Shown here piece by piece: positions 17,146 to 26,506 of a DNA stretch of 64,000 bases. Under the pieces are notes generated by a model. The model worked only from the letters and a program-made list of their open reading frames with translations. It made no database searches and was not told where the DNA came from. This DNA is from a bacterium (GTDB lineage Bacteria; Chloroflexota; Anaerolineae; Caldilineales; Caldilineaceae). The DNA is taken from the NCBI GenBank assembly GCA_016124945.1, contig WGMT01000082.1:1-64000 (forward strand), read 5' to 3'. Positions within the stretch are counted from its first letter, which is position 1; each line of letters opens with the position of its first letter. Made by a program: the position numbers and the translations under genes.

Positions 17146-18975
17146 ATGTCTGAACAGCATTTCGAAGAAGAAGAATTCTCAACACAATTTAACGGGCAGA
17201 CGATTCTGCGCATTCTCAAGCAGGGGTTGCCCCATTGGCCGCTGATGGCCTTCTTCCTGGGCGCCATTACACTGACGGCCTTTGTCGATTCGTATATGAC
17301 CTTCCTGAGCAAGCGCATTATCGACGAAGGCATCGTCGCCCGAGACACCGAGAAGCTCATCGAAATTGTGATGCAGTACGGCATCTTCATTGTGATACAG
17401 GCGGTGCTCGTCTTCGCCTTCATCATGGCGGCGGGCCGGCTGGGCGAACGGGTGCAGTACGATCTACGCAAGCAGATGTTTGCCAAGTTGCAAGGGCTGT
17501 CGCTTTCGTACTACAGCCGCACACCGGTAGGTTGGCTGATGTCGCGCGTCACCAGCGACACGACGCGTGTGGGTGAACTCGTCTCTTGGGGTTTCCTCGA
17601 CACCATGTGGGGGATCACCAACATCATCACCGCGCTGGGTTTCATGCTCTTCATCAACTGGCGATTGGGCTTGATTGCCGCGGTGATCATCCCGATCCTG
17701 GTTGTGGTGGCGGCGGAATTCAAGAAGAAGATCCTGGTGGAATACCGCCAGGTACGCAAGACAAATTCGCAGATTACGGGCGCGTACAACGAGAACATCA
17801 CCGGTGTGCGTGTGGTCAAGTCGCTGCGACGTGAAGAGAAGAACCTCGAAGAGTTCGGCGTCCTCTCGCAGAATATGTACAGCGCTGCGTTTCGGGCGGC
17901 GTGGCTGTCGGCGCTCTTCTTGCCTACGGTGCAGTTGCTTAGCGCAGCGGCGGTGGCGGCTGTCCTCTGGGTGGGCGGCTGGGAATTCAGCCAGGGCACG
18001 GTGACCATCGGCGGCATCCAGGCGTTTGTCTCGTACATCACCTTCATGCTCTGGCCGATTCAGGAAATGGCGCGTGTCTACGCCGAAATGCAGCAGGCGG
18101 TGGCCTCGGGTGAACGGATCTTCTCGCTCATCGACGCCGTACCCGAGATTCAAGACAGGCCCAACGCCGTCAATCCCGGCTCCATCCGCGGAGACATCGT
18201 CTTTGAAGACGTCACCTTCTGGTACGACGACGAAAAAGAGAACCCCGTGCTCGAGAACTTCAACCTGCGCATACGGGAAGGTGAGACCATCGCTCTGGTC
18301 GGGCCGACGGGTGCAGGCAAGTCCACGTTGGTGAACCTGGTCTGCCGCTTCTTTGAGCCGCAGCAAGGTGTGATCCGCATGGCCGGCCACGACTACAAGG
18401 ATCTGACGCTGCACGCCATCCACTCGCGCATCGGCATGGTGTTGCAGACGCCCCATCTCTTCTCGGGCACGATCCGCGAAAACCTGCGCTACGGGCGGCT
18501 TGAGGCCACCGACCAGGAGATCGAAGACGCCGCCAAGATGGCCGGCGCCGACGGTTTCATCCTCGAACTCGACAAGGGCTACGACACCGAAGTGGGCGAA
18601 GGTGGCGTGTTGCTCTCAGTCGGCCAGAAACAGTTGATCAGCCTGGCCCGCGCCGTACTGGCCGACCCCGACATCTTTGTGATGGACGAGGCCACCAGCT
18701 CCGTGGACACACTTACCGAAGCGCTGATTCAGCAGGCCATGAACCGCATGATGGAAGGGCGCACCAGCTTCATCATCGCCCACCGCCTCAGCACCATCAA
18801 GAAGGCGGATCGCATCCTCGTGATCGAAAACGGCGGCGTCTCCGAAATGGGCACACACGCCGAGTTGATCAAGGCACGCGGACACTATTACAACCTCTAC
18901 ACCAAGCAGTTCCGCGAGGAAATGGCCGGCCAAGAACAGGCAGCTTTACACGAAGACAGCACCATCGCCGCCTAA
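17146..18975 (+). CDS. Heterodimeric ABC exporter, ATP-binding/permease subunit
   Basis: This 609-residue half-transporter has six predicted transmembrane helices (about residues 30-330) and an NBD. The NBD has Walker A VGPTGAGKST, Q-loop QTPHLFSG, signature LSVGQ and Walker B FVMDEATSSVD with a normal catalytic Glu. The LSVGQ signature deviates from LSGGQ. Combined with the Asp in the partner this predicts one consensus and one degenerate ATP site, as in BmrCD, LmrCD and TM287/288. It acts in the inner membrane as a drug or lipid exporter; the substrate is unknown. ATG 17146 is preceded by GGGAGA. Confidence 0.9.
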   Translation: MSEQHFEEEEFSTQFNGQTILRILKQGLPHWPLMAFFLGAITLTAFVDSYMTFLSKRIIDEGIVARDTEKLIEIVMQYGIFIVIQAVLVFAFIMAAGRLGERVQYDLRKQMFAKLQGLSLSYYSRTPVGWLMSRVTSDTTRVGELVSWGFLDTMWGITNIITALGFMLFINWRLGLIAAVIIPILVVVAAEFKKKILVEYRQVRKTNSQITGAYNENITGVRVVKSLRREEKNLEEFGVLSQNMYSAAFRAAWLSALFLPTVQLLSAAAVAAVLWVGGWEFSQGTVTIGGIQAFVSYITFMLWPIQEMARVYAEMQQAVASGERIFSLIDAVPEIQDRPNAVNPGSIRGDIVFEDVTFWYDDEKENPVLENFNLRIREGETIALVGPTGAGKSTLVNLVCRFFEPQQGVIRMAGHDYKDLTLHAIHSRIGMVLQTPHLFSGTIRENLRYGRLEATDQEIEDAAKMAGADGFILELDKGYDTEVGEGGVLLSVGQKQLISLARAVLADPDIFVMDEATSSVDTLTEALIQQAMNRMMEGRTSFIIAHRLSTIKKADRILVIENGGVSEMGTHAELIKARGHYYNLYTKQFREEMAGQEQAALHEDSTIAA

Positions 18976-19007
18976 ACAACGCTGCGACAAACCCTACCAC
19001 ACAGAAA

Positions 19008-19047
19008 ACAAGCGTCATCTCGTTAGCGGGGTGACGCTTGTTGATTA
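19008..19047 (+). terminator. Intrinsic terminator of the ABC operon
   Basis: ACAAGCGTCATC (19008-19019) pairs with GGTGACGCTTGT (19030-19041, one wobble), followed by TGATTAGG and an A-run. The stem is at the convergent junction with the 19107 gene and may serve both strands. Confidence 0.65.
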
Positions 19048-19106
19048 GGAAAAAAGTGCCAAAAACCTAGACGCCGGCAAGGCCTGGCTACTGTAAGTAT
19101 AAACGA

Positions 19107-21437
19107 TTAACCCGGCGTGCGATCTGTGGGCTCGGCGAAGGGTGTGAACTCGGTCCACTCGATGCGGAAGGAGCTCTCTTCAACATTCAGCGTGCGGCTA
19201 CCGGCGGGCAACGAGTAGTTCGTCGTCATACCCAGATTGAAGCAACTGAGCAGCCCCTGGGTGTTGTCTTCCAAGCCCAGGCCCGCTACGTAGGGGATGG
19301 CGGTGGGGAGGTCCTGGCTGCCGCCTTCACCGGTAATCCGCTGGGTGAAGGTGGCATTCATGATGAAGCAGAGCCGGGCCGTACGATTCTGCGCGTTCAG
19401 GTCGATGAAGCCGCCGACGTATGCGCCGTCAGCGCCTGCGTCGATACTTCGGGCCGATCTGCCGAGGCTGGCAAAGGTGTCCACCTGCGCTTTGCTCAGG
19501 AGGGGCAGCGCTTCGCCGCCCAGATATTGGATCGTGTCGCCGTCTTCGCTGAAGATGCCGGATCCGGTGCTGTTGCCGCTGCTACCGCCGGTGAAGTAGG
19601 CGCGCTGGGTGTTGCGTGGCTGCGGCGCGCCGTTGATGCTCTCGCGATAGTCGTGCAGATCGGCGCGCACGCGCACTTTGACTTCCCCTTTCGCCTCTAG
19701 AGAACCGGGGCCGGGCCGGTAGGTCACCGTCACCGTCCCACGCCATTCGGTGAAGGGGATGAAGTTGCTGCGCACCGAATCGTTGGTCTTCACCACAAGA
19801 TAGCCGCGACTGGGGATGCCATCCCACGGAGGAGATGCCACGATTTTGGTCTTACTCCAACTGGTGACGGGAACGTCGACGCCGTCCACTTCGACTTTGC
19901 CCTGTTGATCGCCGAAGCTGCCGTAGATCTCCACCGTCCCCGCCGACTTTGAGGCGTCGTCGAGGACGTCCACGGTGCGGATACTGGGGGCCAGCGCCGT
20001 GGAACTGCCGCCCGCTGCCTTGGCGTCGAAGTTCAGGTTGACGGTGTTGCCCCCGATGCTAATCCCCAGCGGCCCAACCCAGGCGGGGCGATTGTAGATT
20101 GTCAGATTGCGCCGTCCCATCTCACCCCATACCTCGGCAAAATTGAAAGGACGGGTGGGCGGCGTGGTAGGCGACTGTTCGTTGGATCCCAAAAGCCGGT
20201 CGAAGAAGAAGAGAATGCTGTTACCGGCGACGTCTGCATTGGTGTAATTGTCGAAGGAGACCAGCACGCTGGCCCCCGCGCCTATGATGGCCTGCCGGAT
20301 GGAGCGTGGGTCGTAGACAGTCTCCTTCTCCGGATCACAGGAGCCATAGCACTGGCCGTTGCTGGTAAAGCGCCCGGCCCCGGAAAAACAGGCATGAATC
20401 ATCACAATGGCATCGTCCAGATCCCAGTAGTGCGTAATGAAACGTTCCGTAATCCCTAGTTTGGCCCGCCAGACGTCACCCTCTTGCACCATGTTCAACG
20501 TAAGCCGACCGGCATCCACGTCAGCCTTGTAGGTGGAGCCCAGAGCGGCCACGTTGACCTCGCTAGATGTCTGCAAACTAAAGGACAAGTCACCCCATCG
20601 GATGGTGTGGGTACCATCCGAGTTGGCAGTGATACTGGTCACCCGCTGCCAGCCGGTGCCGTGGGTATCCAGATAGAGCACGCCCAAATCCTTATAGTTC
20701 TTCATATCGTCGATGCTCGTACCGAGCCCTGTATTGACGTATCCTTTGCTCACCAAAAGGTTGCGCACGGCGGCTGCCACAGAAGCACCACCATCAAAGG
20801 CAACCGAGACGATACGCCGGGAGCCAGGCACGTTGTCATCCATCGCGCTGGGTTCCAGTTCATCGCTCCATCTCGCTGCTTGATTCATTATCACGAACTG
20901 GTTGCTATCGCTCTCAACCTGTGGCGGACGGTTGCCGTTGATCAACACCGAAAAGCCGTCGACCATCACCGCCTGCATGGTCAACGTTTCGGTGAAGAGC
21001 ACCACCGTGGCAATCTGGGAATCCTGGGCAATTGCCTGGGCGGCCTGTATCATCTCCTGAACCAGATCTCGCTGCTCAAAGGGGACAGAGAGATCGACCA
21101 CCGTGTTGAGCACGTTCGTGACATTATCAACGACGGCTACCCGTTCCTCTGCACTGAGGGGCTCGTCACTGGGCGGCGGATCTGTGGGAGCGGGCGTCGG
21201 CGTCGGGGCGATGGTTGCACTGCCTTGAGAAAGAGCAGGTAGATAGATCGTGCTGCTCATCGCATCCGTCGCATTGAGCGCAGACGCCCGAGACGCCCCA
21301 ATTACCTTGGAGACGGTTGCGCCGGAGGCCGAGAGTCCGCTTAGCGTGAGCAACAGCAAGGCTAGGCAGACAACCAGCACAGTTGAAAGTAGGGTAACAT
21401 GCAAAGCGGGGCGAGAATTGGAATTTGGATGTTGCAT
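19107..21437 (-). CDS. Secreted clan CD (caspase-like) candidate peptidase with IPT-like domain
   Basis: This 776-residue protein starts with a signal peptide or anchor (residues 13-38), then SSTIYLPALS and a TPTPAPT linker. A central alpha/beta domain carries GVLYLDTHGTG (His259) and AIVMIHACFSGAG (Cys350), the His-Gly and Cys dyad arrangement of clan CD peptidases (caspases, gingipain, clostripain). A clan CD reading also fits the hydrophobic strands before each residue. After residue 480 there is an IPT/TIG-like Ig domain (IRTVDVLDDASKSAG...GTVEIYGSFGDQQGKVEVDG, in pieces) and a beta-rich C-terminal region. It is a single gene, divergent from the 21657 regulator. The peptidase activity is inference. 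Confidence 0.7.
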   Translation of the reverse strand: MQHPNSNSRPALHVTLLSTVLVVCLALLLLTLSGLSASGATVSKVIGASRASALNATDAMSSTIYLPALSQGSATIAPTPTPAPTDPPPSDEPLSAEERVAVVDNVTNVLNTVVDLSVPFEQRDLVQEMIQAAQAIAQDSQIATVVLFTETLTMQAVMVDGFSVLINGNRPPQVESDSNQFVIMNQAARWSDELEPSAMDDNVPGSRRIVSVAFDGGASVAAAVRNLLVSKGYVNTGLGTSIDDMKNYKDLGVLYLDTHGTGWQRVTSITANSDGTHTIRWGDLSFSLQTSSEVNVAALGSTYKADVDAGRLTLNMVQEGDVWRAKLGITERFITHYWDLDDAIVMIHACFSGAGRFTSNGQCYGSCDPEKETVYDPRSIRQAIIGAGASVLVSFDNYTNADVAGNSILFFFDRLLGSNEQSPTTPPTRPFNFAEVWGEMGRRNLTIYNRPAWVGPLGISIGGNTVNLNFDAKAAGGSSTALAPSIRTVDVLDDASKSAGTVEIYGSFGDQQGKVEVDGVDVPVTSWSKTKIVASPPWDGIPSRGYLVVKTNDSVRSNFIPFTEWRGTVTVTYRPGPGSLEAKGEVKVRVRADLHDYRESINGAPQPRNTQRAYFTGGSSGNSTGSGIFSEDGDTIQYLGGEALPLLSKAQVDTFASLGRSARSIDAGADGAYVGGFIDLNAQNRTARLCFIMNATFTQRITGEGGSQDLPTAIPYVAGLGLEDNTQGLLSCFNLGMTTNYSLPAGSRTLNVEESSFRIEWTEFTPFAEPTDRTPG

Positions 21438-21656
21438 GGAGTAGTTCCTTCTTTGATGCGTGTTTCTTTGATGCGTGAAAATGGTTCGTCTGTTTCGGCG
21501 CAGAGCGTAGCAACTTGCCTTTGGCTGGTCGATAGGTTAGCACACACATAGAGTGTATCCTGGGACACAGAGACACTGTCACCTTAGCACCTGAAATACC
21601 CCACATACAATTTGACCGCTTTTCCAGATCGCAGCGCAACTGATACCATATTGCTC

Positions 21657-24380
21657 ATGCCAACATCGATTCTCGCCACCAAACTCTATATTCCTCTTCC
21701 ACGCCCCGATCTGGTGACGCGCCCGCGCCTCCTCACGCGCATGGACGAATCCCTGCATCGCAAGGTCACTCTCGTCTCCGCGCCGGCGGGCTTTGGCAAG
21801 ACGACGTTGGTGAGCGCGTGGATAGACAATTTACGATTTTCGATTGACGATTTACAATTGCCGACGCGGCAAGTTTCTGCAATCGCAAATCGAAAATCGA
21901 AAATCGTAAATCAGATCGCCTGGCTGTCGCTCGATGCAGGCGAAAACGATCCCCTCGGCTTTCTCACCTACCTGGTGGCGGCGTTGCAGCGGATCGCGCC
22001 GGATTGGGGCGCGCCGGTGATGAAGATGCTCCAGTCGCCGCAGCCGCCGGCGCCGCAGACGATCCTCACGGCGCTGCTCAACGAAATTTCAGACATCCCA
22101 CATGAATTTGTGCCCCAGGAATTTATCCTAGTGCTGGACGATTACCACGTCATCGAGGCCAAAGACGTGGACGAGATCCTCACTTTCCTCATCGAATACC
22201 TGCCGCCGCAGATGCACCTGATCATCACCACGCGCGAAGACCCGCCCATCCCCCTGGCGAAGATGCGCGCCCGCGGCCAGTTGACGGAGATCCGCGCCGC
22301 CGATCTGCGCTTCTCCGCAGACGAAGCCGCCGACTTCCTGCGCCGCGCCACCCACATCGACTTCTCCGCCGAGCAAGTGGCCGCGGTGGACGCCCGCACC
22401 GAAGGCTGGATCGCCGGCTTGCAGTTGGCCGCTCTCTCCATGCAAGGACATCACCACGACAGCGCCGATTTCATCGCTTCCTTTACCGGCAGCCATCGCT
22501 TCGTCATGGACTATCTACTGGAAGAAGTGCTCAACCAACAGCCCGAGCACGTGCAGAACTTCCTGCTACGCACGTCGATCCTCGACCGGATGTGCGCACC
22601 GCTGTGTGAGACAGTAGTGGGTGAGGCGGCTTCCGGCGGAGAGACGCTGGGCTACCTCGAACGGGCCAATCTCTTCCTCATTGCGTTGGACAACGAACGC
22701 CGCTGGTATCGCTATCACCATCTCTTCGCCGAGTTGTTACGGCAACGGCTGGTGCAACAGCTTGCCGGCCACCCAGACGAAGAGAACACAGTGCGCCGTC
22801 TTCACCAACGCGCCAGCCATTGGTACGCCGACAACGATCTGGAGTTGGAAGCGTTTCACCACGCCACCGCCGCCCAAGACGTTGCACGCGCCATTGATTT
22901 GATTGAGGCCAAAGGCATGCCGCTACAATTCCGCGGCGGCGCGGTGATTGTCCTCAATTGGATCAAGTCGCTGCCCGAAGAAGTGCTCAACGCCTACCCG
23001 GTGTTGTGGATCACCTGGGGATCGGCGCTGCTCATGCACGGCCAGGTGGTGGGCGTGGAAGAAAAAGCCGCCGCTGCCGAAGCAGCCCTTGCCCAGGCCA
23101 AGATGAGTGAGCGTAGCCGCGATCTGATTGGCCGCATTGCCTCACTGCGCGCCACGGTGGCGGTAACACGCCATGAAGCAGACACGATCATCGTCCAGGC
23201 GCAACGTGCGTTGACCTACTTACACCCCGACAATCTGCCTGTGCGCGCCTCCATCAACTGGGCGTTGGGTCATGCCCACAATTTGCAGGGGGATCGCGCC
23301 ACCGCCGCCCAGGCCTATGTCAAAGCCCTTGCTGCCTGCAAAGCGGTAGGCCACACCACCATCGCCATGATGTCGGCGATTGGCCTGGGCATGTTGCAAG
23401 AATGGGAAAACAATCTTCACGAGGCAGAGTCCACCTTCAAAGAAGCGGCCATACTCATGGGCGAAGCTGTCACGCCGCCTGTGTGCGATGCCCATCTGGG
23501 TTTGGCCCGTCTCTACTACCAGTGGAACGACCTGGAAGCAGCCAAGACGCGGGCTGAACAAAGCCTCGACCTGGCGCGGCAAATCGAAACCACCGATCGA
23601 GCGGTCAACTGCGAAATTGTCCTGGCGCAGTTGAAGGGCGCGCAGGGCGATCTCAACGGCGCATTGACGCTGCTGGCCGAGGCCGAACAGGTGGCGCGCC
23701 GCCAGCATTTCACACGCCTGCTGCCCCAGATTATCTCATTGCAGGTGATCTGCCTCTTGCGCCAGGGCAAGGTGAAGGCGGCAGCCCAACTGGCCGATGC
23801 AGGGCCATTGCCCGTAAGCCAGGCCAGTGTTCGCCTGGCGCAAGGAGATGCGTCCGCCGCGCTGGCACTGCTCGACGCGGAGCGGCAGCGTGTTGAAGCG
23901 AAGCAGTGGGCCTACGAACGGCTGCATGTCATCACCCTACAAGCGCTGGCACATCAGGCCGACGGCAACAAAGCAGCCGCCGTGCAGACACTCGCCCAAG
24001 CGCTAGCATTGGCCGAACCGGAAGGATTCGTTCGCCTCTTTCTTGACGAAGGCCGCCCCATGCAGCAATTGTTGGCCGAAGTGCAAATGCGCGGTCTGCA
24101 CCCGGCCTACACCACCAAACTGCTGGCCGCTTTTGAGACGGAAGCCGCCCCCGCCGCGCTGTCGATCCCCACGCCGCAGCCCCTCATCGATCCCCTCAGC
24201 CAACGCGAATTAGAGATCCTGGCGCTGATTGCCACCGGCCTCAAGAACCAGGAAATTGCTGATCGACTGATCATCAGCCTCAACACCGTCCTCTACCACA
24301 CCAAAAACATCTACGGCAAACTCGGCGTCAACAAGCGCGCTGTTGCCATCAACAGAGCGCGCGAACTTGAACTGATCTGA
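21657..24380 (+). CDS. MalT-like LuxR-family ATPase regulator
   Basis: This 907-residue regulator has the MalT layout: N-terminal ILATKLYIPLPRPDLVTRPRL, Walker A APAGFGKTT (residues 42-50), Walker B FILVLDDYH, a winged-helix region, a long TPR-like helical array, and a C-terminal LuxR HTH (LSQRELEILALIATGLKNQE...). STAND-type ATPases of this class bind a small ligand and activate transcription. The target is unknown, and the caspase-like gene is divergent to it. ATG 21657 starts right before the conserved region; TTG 21612 is unlikely. A repeat at 21829-21914 inserts about 28 residues in frame between the Walker A segment and the LSLDAGENDP motif. Confidence 0.88.
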   Translation: MPTSILATKLYIPLPRPDLVTRPRLLTRMDESLHRKVTLVSAPAGFGKTTLVSAWIDNLRFSIDDLQLPTRQVSAIANRKSKIVNQIAWLSLDAGENDPLGFLTYLVAALQRIAPDWGAPVMKMLQSPQPPAPQTILTALLNEISDIPHEFVPQEFILVLDDYHVIEAKDVDEILTFLIEYLPPQMHLIITTREDPPIPLAKMRARGQLTEIRAADLRFSADEAADFLRRATHIDFSAEQVAAVDARTEGWIAGLQLAALSMQGHHHDSADFIASFTGSHRFVMDYLLEEVLNQQPEHVQNFLLRTSILDRMCAPLCETVVGEAASGGETLGYLERANLFLIALDNERRWYRYHHLFAELLRQRLVQQLAGHPDEENTVRRLHQRASHWYADNDLELEAFHHATAAQDVARAIDLIEAKGMPLQFRGGAVIVLNWIKSLPEEVLNAYPVLWITWGSALLMHGQVVGVEEKAAAAEAALAQAKMSERSRDLIGRIASLRATVAVTRHEADTIIVQAQRALTYLHPDNLPVRASINWALGHAHNLQGDRATAAQAYVKALAACKAVGHTTIAMMSAIGLGMLQEWENNLHEAESTFKEAAILMGEAVTPPVCDAHLGLARLYYQWNDLEAAKTRAEQSLDLARQIETTDRAVNCEIVLAQLKGAQGDLNGALTLLAEAEQVARRQHFTRLLPQIISLQVICLLRQGKVKAAAQLADAGPLPVSQASVRLAQGDASAALALLDAERQRVEAKQWAYERLHVITLQALAHQADGNKAAAVQTLAQALALAEPEGFVRLFLDEGRPMQQLLAEVQMRGLHPAYTTKLLAAFETEAAPAALSIPTPQPLIDPLSQRELEILALIATGLKNQEIADRLIISLNTVLYHTKNIYGKLGVNKRAVAINRARELELI
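21829..21914. repeat. TTTACGATTTTCGATT palindrome inside the MalT-like gene
   Basis: TTTACGATTTTCGATT (21830-21845) is perfectly complementary to 21895-21910, with further AT-rich copies between. The insert is in frame and codes for a stretch FSIDDLQLPTRQ...NRKSKIVNQ that the family lacks at this point. AT content is clearly higher than in the host gene. Confidence 0.85.
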
Positions 24381-24557
24381 GGCAAAGCGCTTTACCGCAA
24401 ATTGGAATCTCTCTGAAAATCCTTTCAATTTGTGTAGTCTGTGGATCTTTTTCTTCTTCTGTTCTTTGTGTCCTTTGCGCCTTTGCGGTGATTTTCCCTG
24501 ACAAAGACTACAGTTTCTTGTGGGGACATAGTGCCTTGTGCGCCCTATCCTGTTGTC

Positions 24558-24788
24558 ATGATGACAGACAACACAGACCGCCCCACACACTACGAGATCA
24601 AGATCCACGGCCAGTTGGACGGCCAGTGGCAGGCGTGGTTCGACGATCTTCAGATCACCTGCACCTGCGACGGCAACACAATCTTGAGTGGCGCCATCGT
24701 GGATCAGGCGGCGCTGTACGGCGTGTTGAAACGCATCAACAATTTGGGATTGAAGCTGATCTCGGTCAATTCGCCAACGAAAGGTTAA
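24558..24788 (+). CDS. Small conserved hypothetical protein
   Basis: This 76-residue protein has the pattern YEIKIHGQLDGQWQAWFDDLQITCTCDGNTILSGAIVDQAALYGVLKRINNLGLKLISV in overlapping pieces, a compact alpha/beta unit. I have the impression that similar proteins recur next to alcohol dehydrogenase or regulator genes in Chloroflexota, but the function is unknown. ATG 24558 or 24561 is plausible. It is followed by the alcohol dehydrogenase gene after 12 bases, so it is likely co-transcribed. Confidence 0.7.
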   Translation: MMTDNTDRPTHYEIKIHGQLDGQWQAWFDDLQITCTCDGNTILSGAIVDQAALYGVLKRINNLGLKLISVNSPTKG

Positions 24789-24800
24789 GGACACACCCAC

Positions 24801-25772
24801 ATGAAGGCCATTTACTACACCCAATACGGCCCACCCGAAGTATTGTGTCTGCAAGAAGTGGACAAACCCACGCCCAAAGACGACGAAGTGCTGATTCGCG
24901 TCCACGCCGCTTCGCTCAACGCCTATGATTGGCACATTATGCGCGCTGATCCCTTTCTGGCGCGGCTGGGCAAAGGGTTGTTCGGCCCCAAAAACAAGAT
25001 CCCCGGCGCGGATGTGGCCGGGTTGGTCGAAGCGGTGGGCCGCAACGTCACCCAGCATCAACCGGGCGACGCCGTCTACGGGGACATGTCCGGCGCCAAC
25101 GACGGTGCGTTTGCCGAGTACGTCTGCGCACCCGCTAGTCTTATGGCGCCAAAGCCGCAGAATTTGTCCTTTGCCGAGGCGGCGAGCGTGCCCATGGCGG
25201 CGTTGACGGCGCTGCAGGCGCTGCGCGATGTGTGCAAAGTGCAGCCGGGGCAACAGGTGTTGGTCAACGGCGCGTCCGGCGGTGTGGGCACCTTCGCCGT
25301 GCAGATCGCCAAGGCGTTAGGGGTTGAAGTGACGGCGGTATGCAGCACCAGCAAGGTGGAACTGACACGCAAACTGGGCGCGGATCAGGTCATCGATTAC
25401 AAAAAAGAGGATTTCACCCAAAGCGACAAAACCTACGATGCGATCCTCGGCGTCGGCGGCTACAAGCCATTGAAAGCCTACACAGCGGCGCTCAAACCCG
25501 GCGGCATCTATGCGATGGTGGGCGGCACCAACAAGCAGATCTTCGACGCCTTGCTCTTTGGGGCGTTCATGGCCAGAGACGGAAAGAAGATTGCACAGGT
25601 GATGGCAAAACCCAATCAGGCCGATCTCGTCTACTTGAACGAGCTTTTCGAAGCGGGAAAGGTCAAACCCGTCATCGACCGCTGCTACCCCCTGCACGAG
25701 ACAGCCGACGCCATCCGCTATCTTGAAGAAGGACACCCGAAGGGGAAGATTGTGATCACGGTGGTTGAATAG
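24801..25772 (+). CDS. NAD(P)-dependent MDR alcohol dehydrogenase/quinone oxidoreductase
   Basis: This 323-residue protein belongs to the zinc-independent MDR branch. An N-terminal GroES-like domain (MKAIYYTQYGPPEVLCLQEV) leads into the fold, GADVAGLVEAVGRNV follows, and a Rossmann domain has NGASGGVGTFAVQIAKALG. It lacks the Cys/His set of zinc alcohol dehydrogenases. It probably reduces quinones or enones in the cytoplasm. The stop codon lies in the first unit of a four-copy 15-bp tandem repeat (25764-25823). Confidence 0.88.
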   Translation: MKAIYYTQYGPPEVLCLQEVDKPTPKDDEVLIRVHAASLNAYDWHIMRADPFLARLGKGLFGPKNKIPGADVAGLVEAVGRNVTQHQPGDAVYGDMSGANDGAFAEYVCAPASLMAPKPQNLSFAEAASVPMAALTALQALRDVCKVQPGQQVLVNGASGGVGTFAVQIAKALGVEVTAVCSTSKVELTRKLGADQVIDYKKEDFTQSDKTYDAILGVGGYKPLKAYTAALKPGGIYAMVGGTNKQIFDALLFGAFMARDGKKIAQVMAKPNQADLVYLNELFEAGKVKPVIDRCYPLHETADAIRYLEEGHPKGKIVITVVE

Positions 25773-25890
25773 AACGCGGTTGAATAGAACGCGGTTGAAT
25801 AGAACGCGGTTGAATAGAACGCGGATCGAGCGGATTGGGCGGATTTTAACGGATAAAAAGAAGAATCTGCTCCGTCCACGTTCTATTTCT
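25764..25890. repeat. Four 15-bp direct repeats and TAGAACGCGGATT element
   Basis: GTTGAATAGAACGCG occurs four times in tandem (25764-25823). The first copy contains the dehydrogenase stop codon (GTT GAA TAG), so the other three carry redundant copies of the gene end. It continues into GCGGATCGAGCGGATTGGGCGG and an imperfect return arm ACGTTCTAT (25878-25886). The element class matches 45381-45465. Confidence 0.9.
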
Positions 25891-25955
25891 GCCTGAATGG
25901 GTACGCATGGTATAAACGAAGGAACTTCCACCATGTCAAATAAGGTAGCCCATCC

Positions 25956-26468
25956 ATGTCCCACTTGATCGTCGTCGCCGGCGCGCCCGGCAGCGGAAAG
26001 AGCACCATCTGCAAGCAGTTGCACGAGCGGTTCCAGTCGGTTTACATTGATTTTGGGTGGCTACGCGAATTTCACCTCGATCCTGAGTGGAAGAAGGCCA
26101 GCCCGGTGGAAGAAAAAATAGCGTTCGACAATCTGGTCTTCATCCTCAAAAACTACATTCGGCACGGCTACAACCACATCCTCGTAACCGATTTGCAGGA
26201 TGAGCGGGTGCAGCAGATCCCGGACCTATTCGCAGATGAGAAATTCACCATCATCACCCTGCTCGTACAGGACGAAGACGAGCACCGACGGCGCGTCCTC
26301 GAACCGGCGCGCGACAGCGGCTACCGCAACGACACAGCCGCCATCGCCTGGAACCGCTCTATCAACGAACGCCCCACCCTGCCCAACGAAATCAAGTTCG
26401 ACAACACAGCGCTAACGCCCGAAGAAGCCGTCCGACAGATTGAGCAGTTGGTGATTGGTGATTGGTGA
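25956..26468 (+). CDS. P-loop ATPase/kinase-like protein
   Basis: This 170-residue protein has VVAGAPGSGKSTICKQL (Walker A) at its N-terminus. An adenylate-kinase or gluconate-kinase-like core with DFGWLREFHLD and RRVLEPARDSGYRND follows. It is probably a small-molecule kinase of unknown substrate. The C-terminus VIGDW and the stop lie in the left arm of the palindrome at 26448-26506. Confidence 0.8.
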   Translation: MSHLIVVAGAPGSGKSTICKQLHERFQSVYIDFGWLREFHLDPEWKKASPVEEKIAFDNLVFILKNYIRHGYNHILVTDLQDERVQQIPDLFADEKFTIITLLVQDEDEHRRRVLEPARDSGYRNDTAAIAWNRSINERPTLPNEIKFDNTALTPEEAVRQIEQLVIGDW

Positions 26469-26506
26469 TTGGGGTAGAGCACACCTCTCCCCAATCACCA
26501 ATCACC
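26448..26506. repeat. GATTGGTGATTGG palindrome linking two convergent genes
   Basis: GGTGATTGGTGATTGGGG (26457-26474) is perfectly complementary to 26489-26506. The left arm encodes the end of the kinase gene and the right arm the end of the XRE gene. Because of the symmetry both proteins finish with GDW followed by a stop. Confidence 0.9.

Noticed and set aside
17464..18456. 330-codon minus-strand frame opposite the second ABC gene
   Set aside because: Antisense shadow of a well-supported ABC exporter gene.
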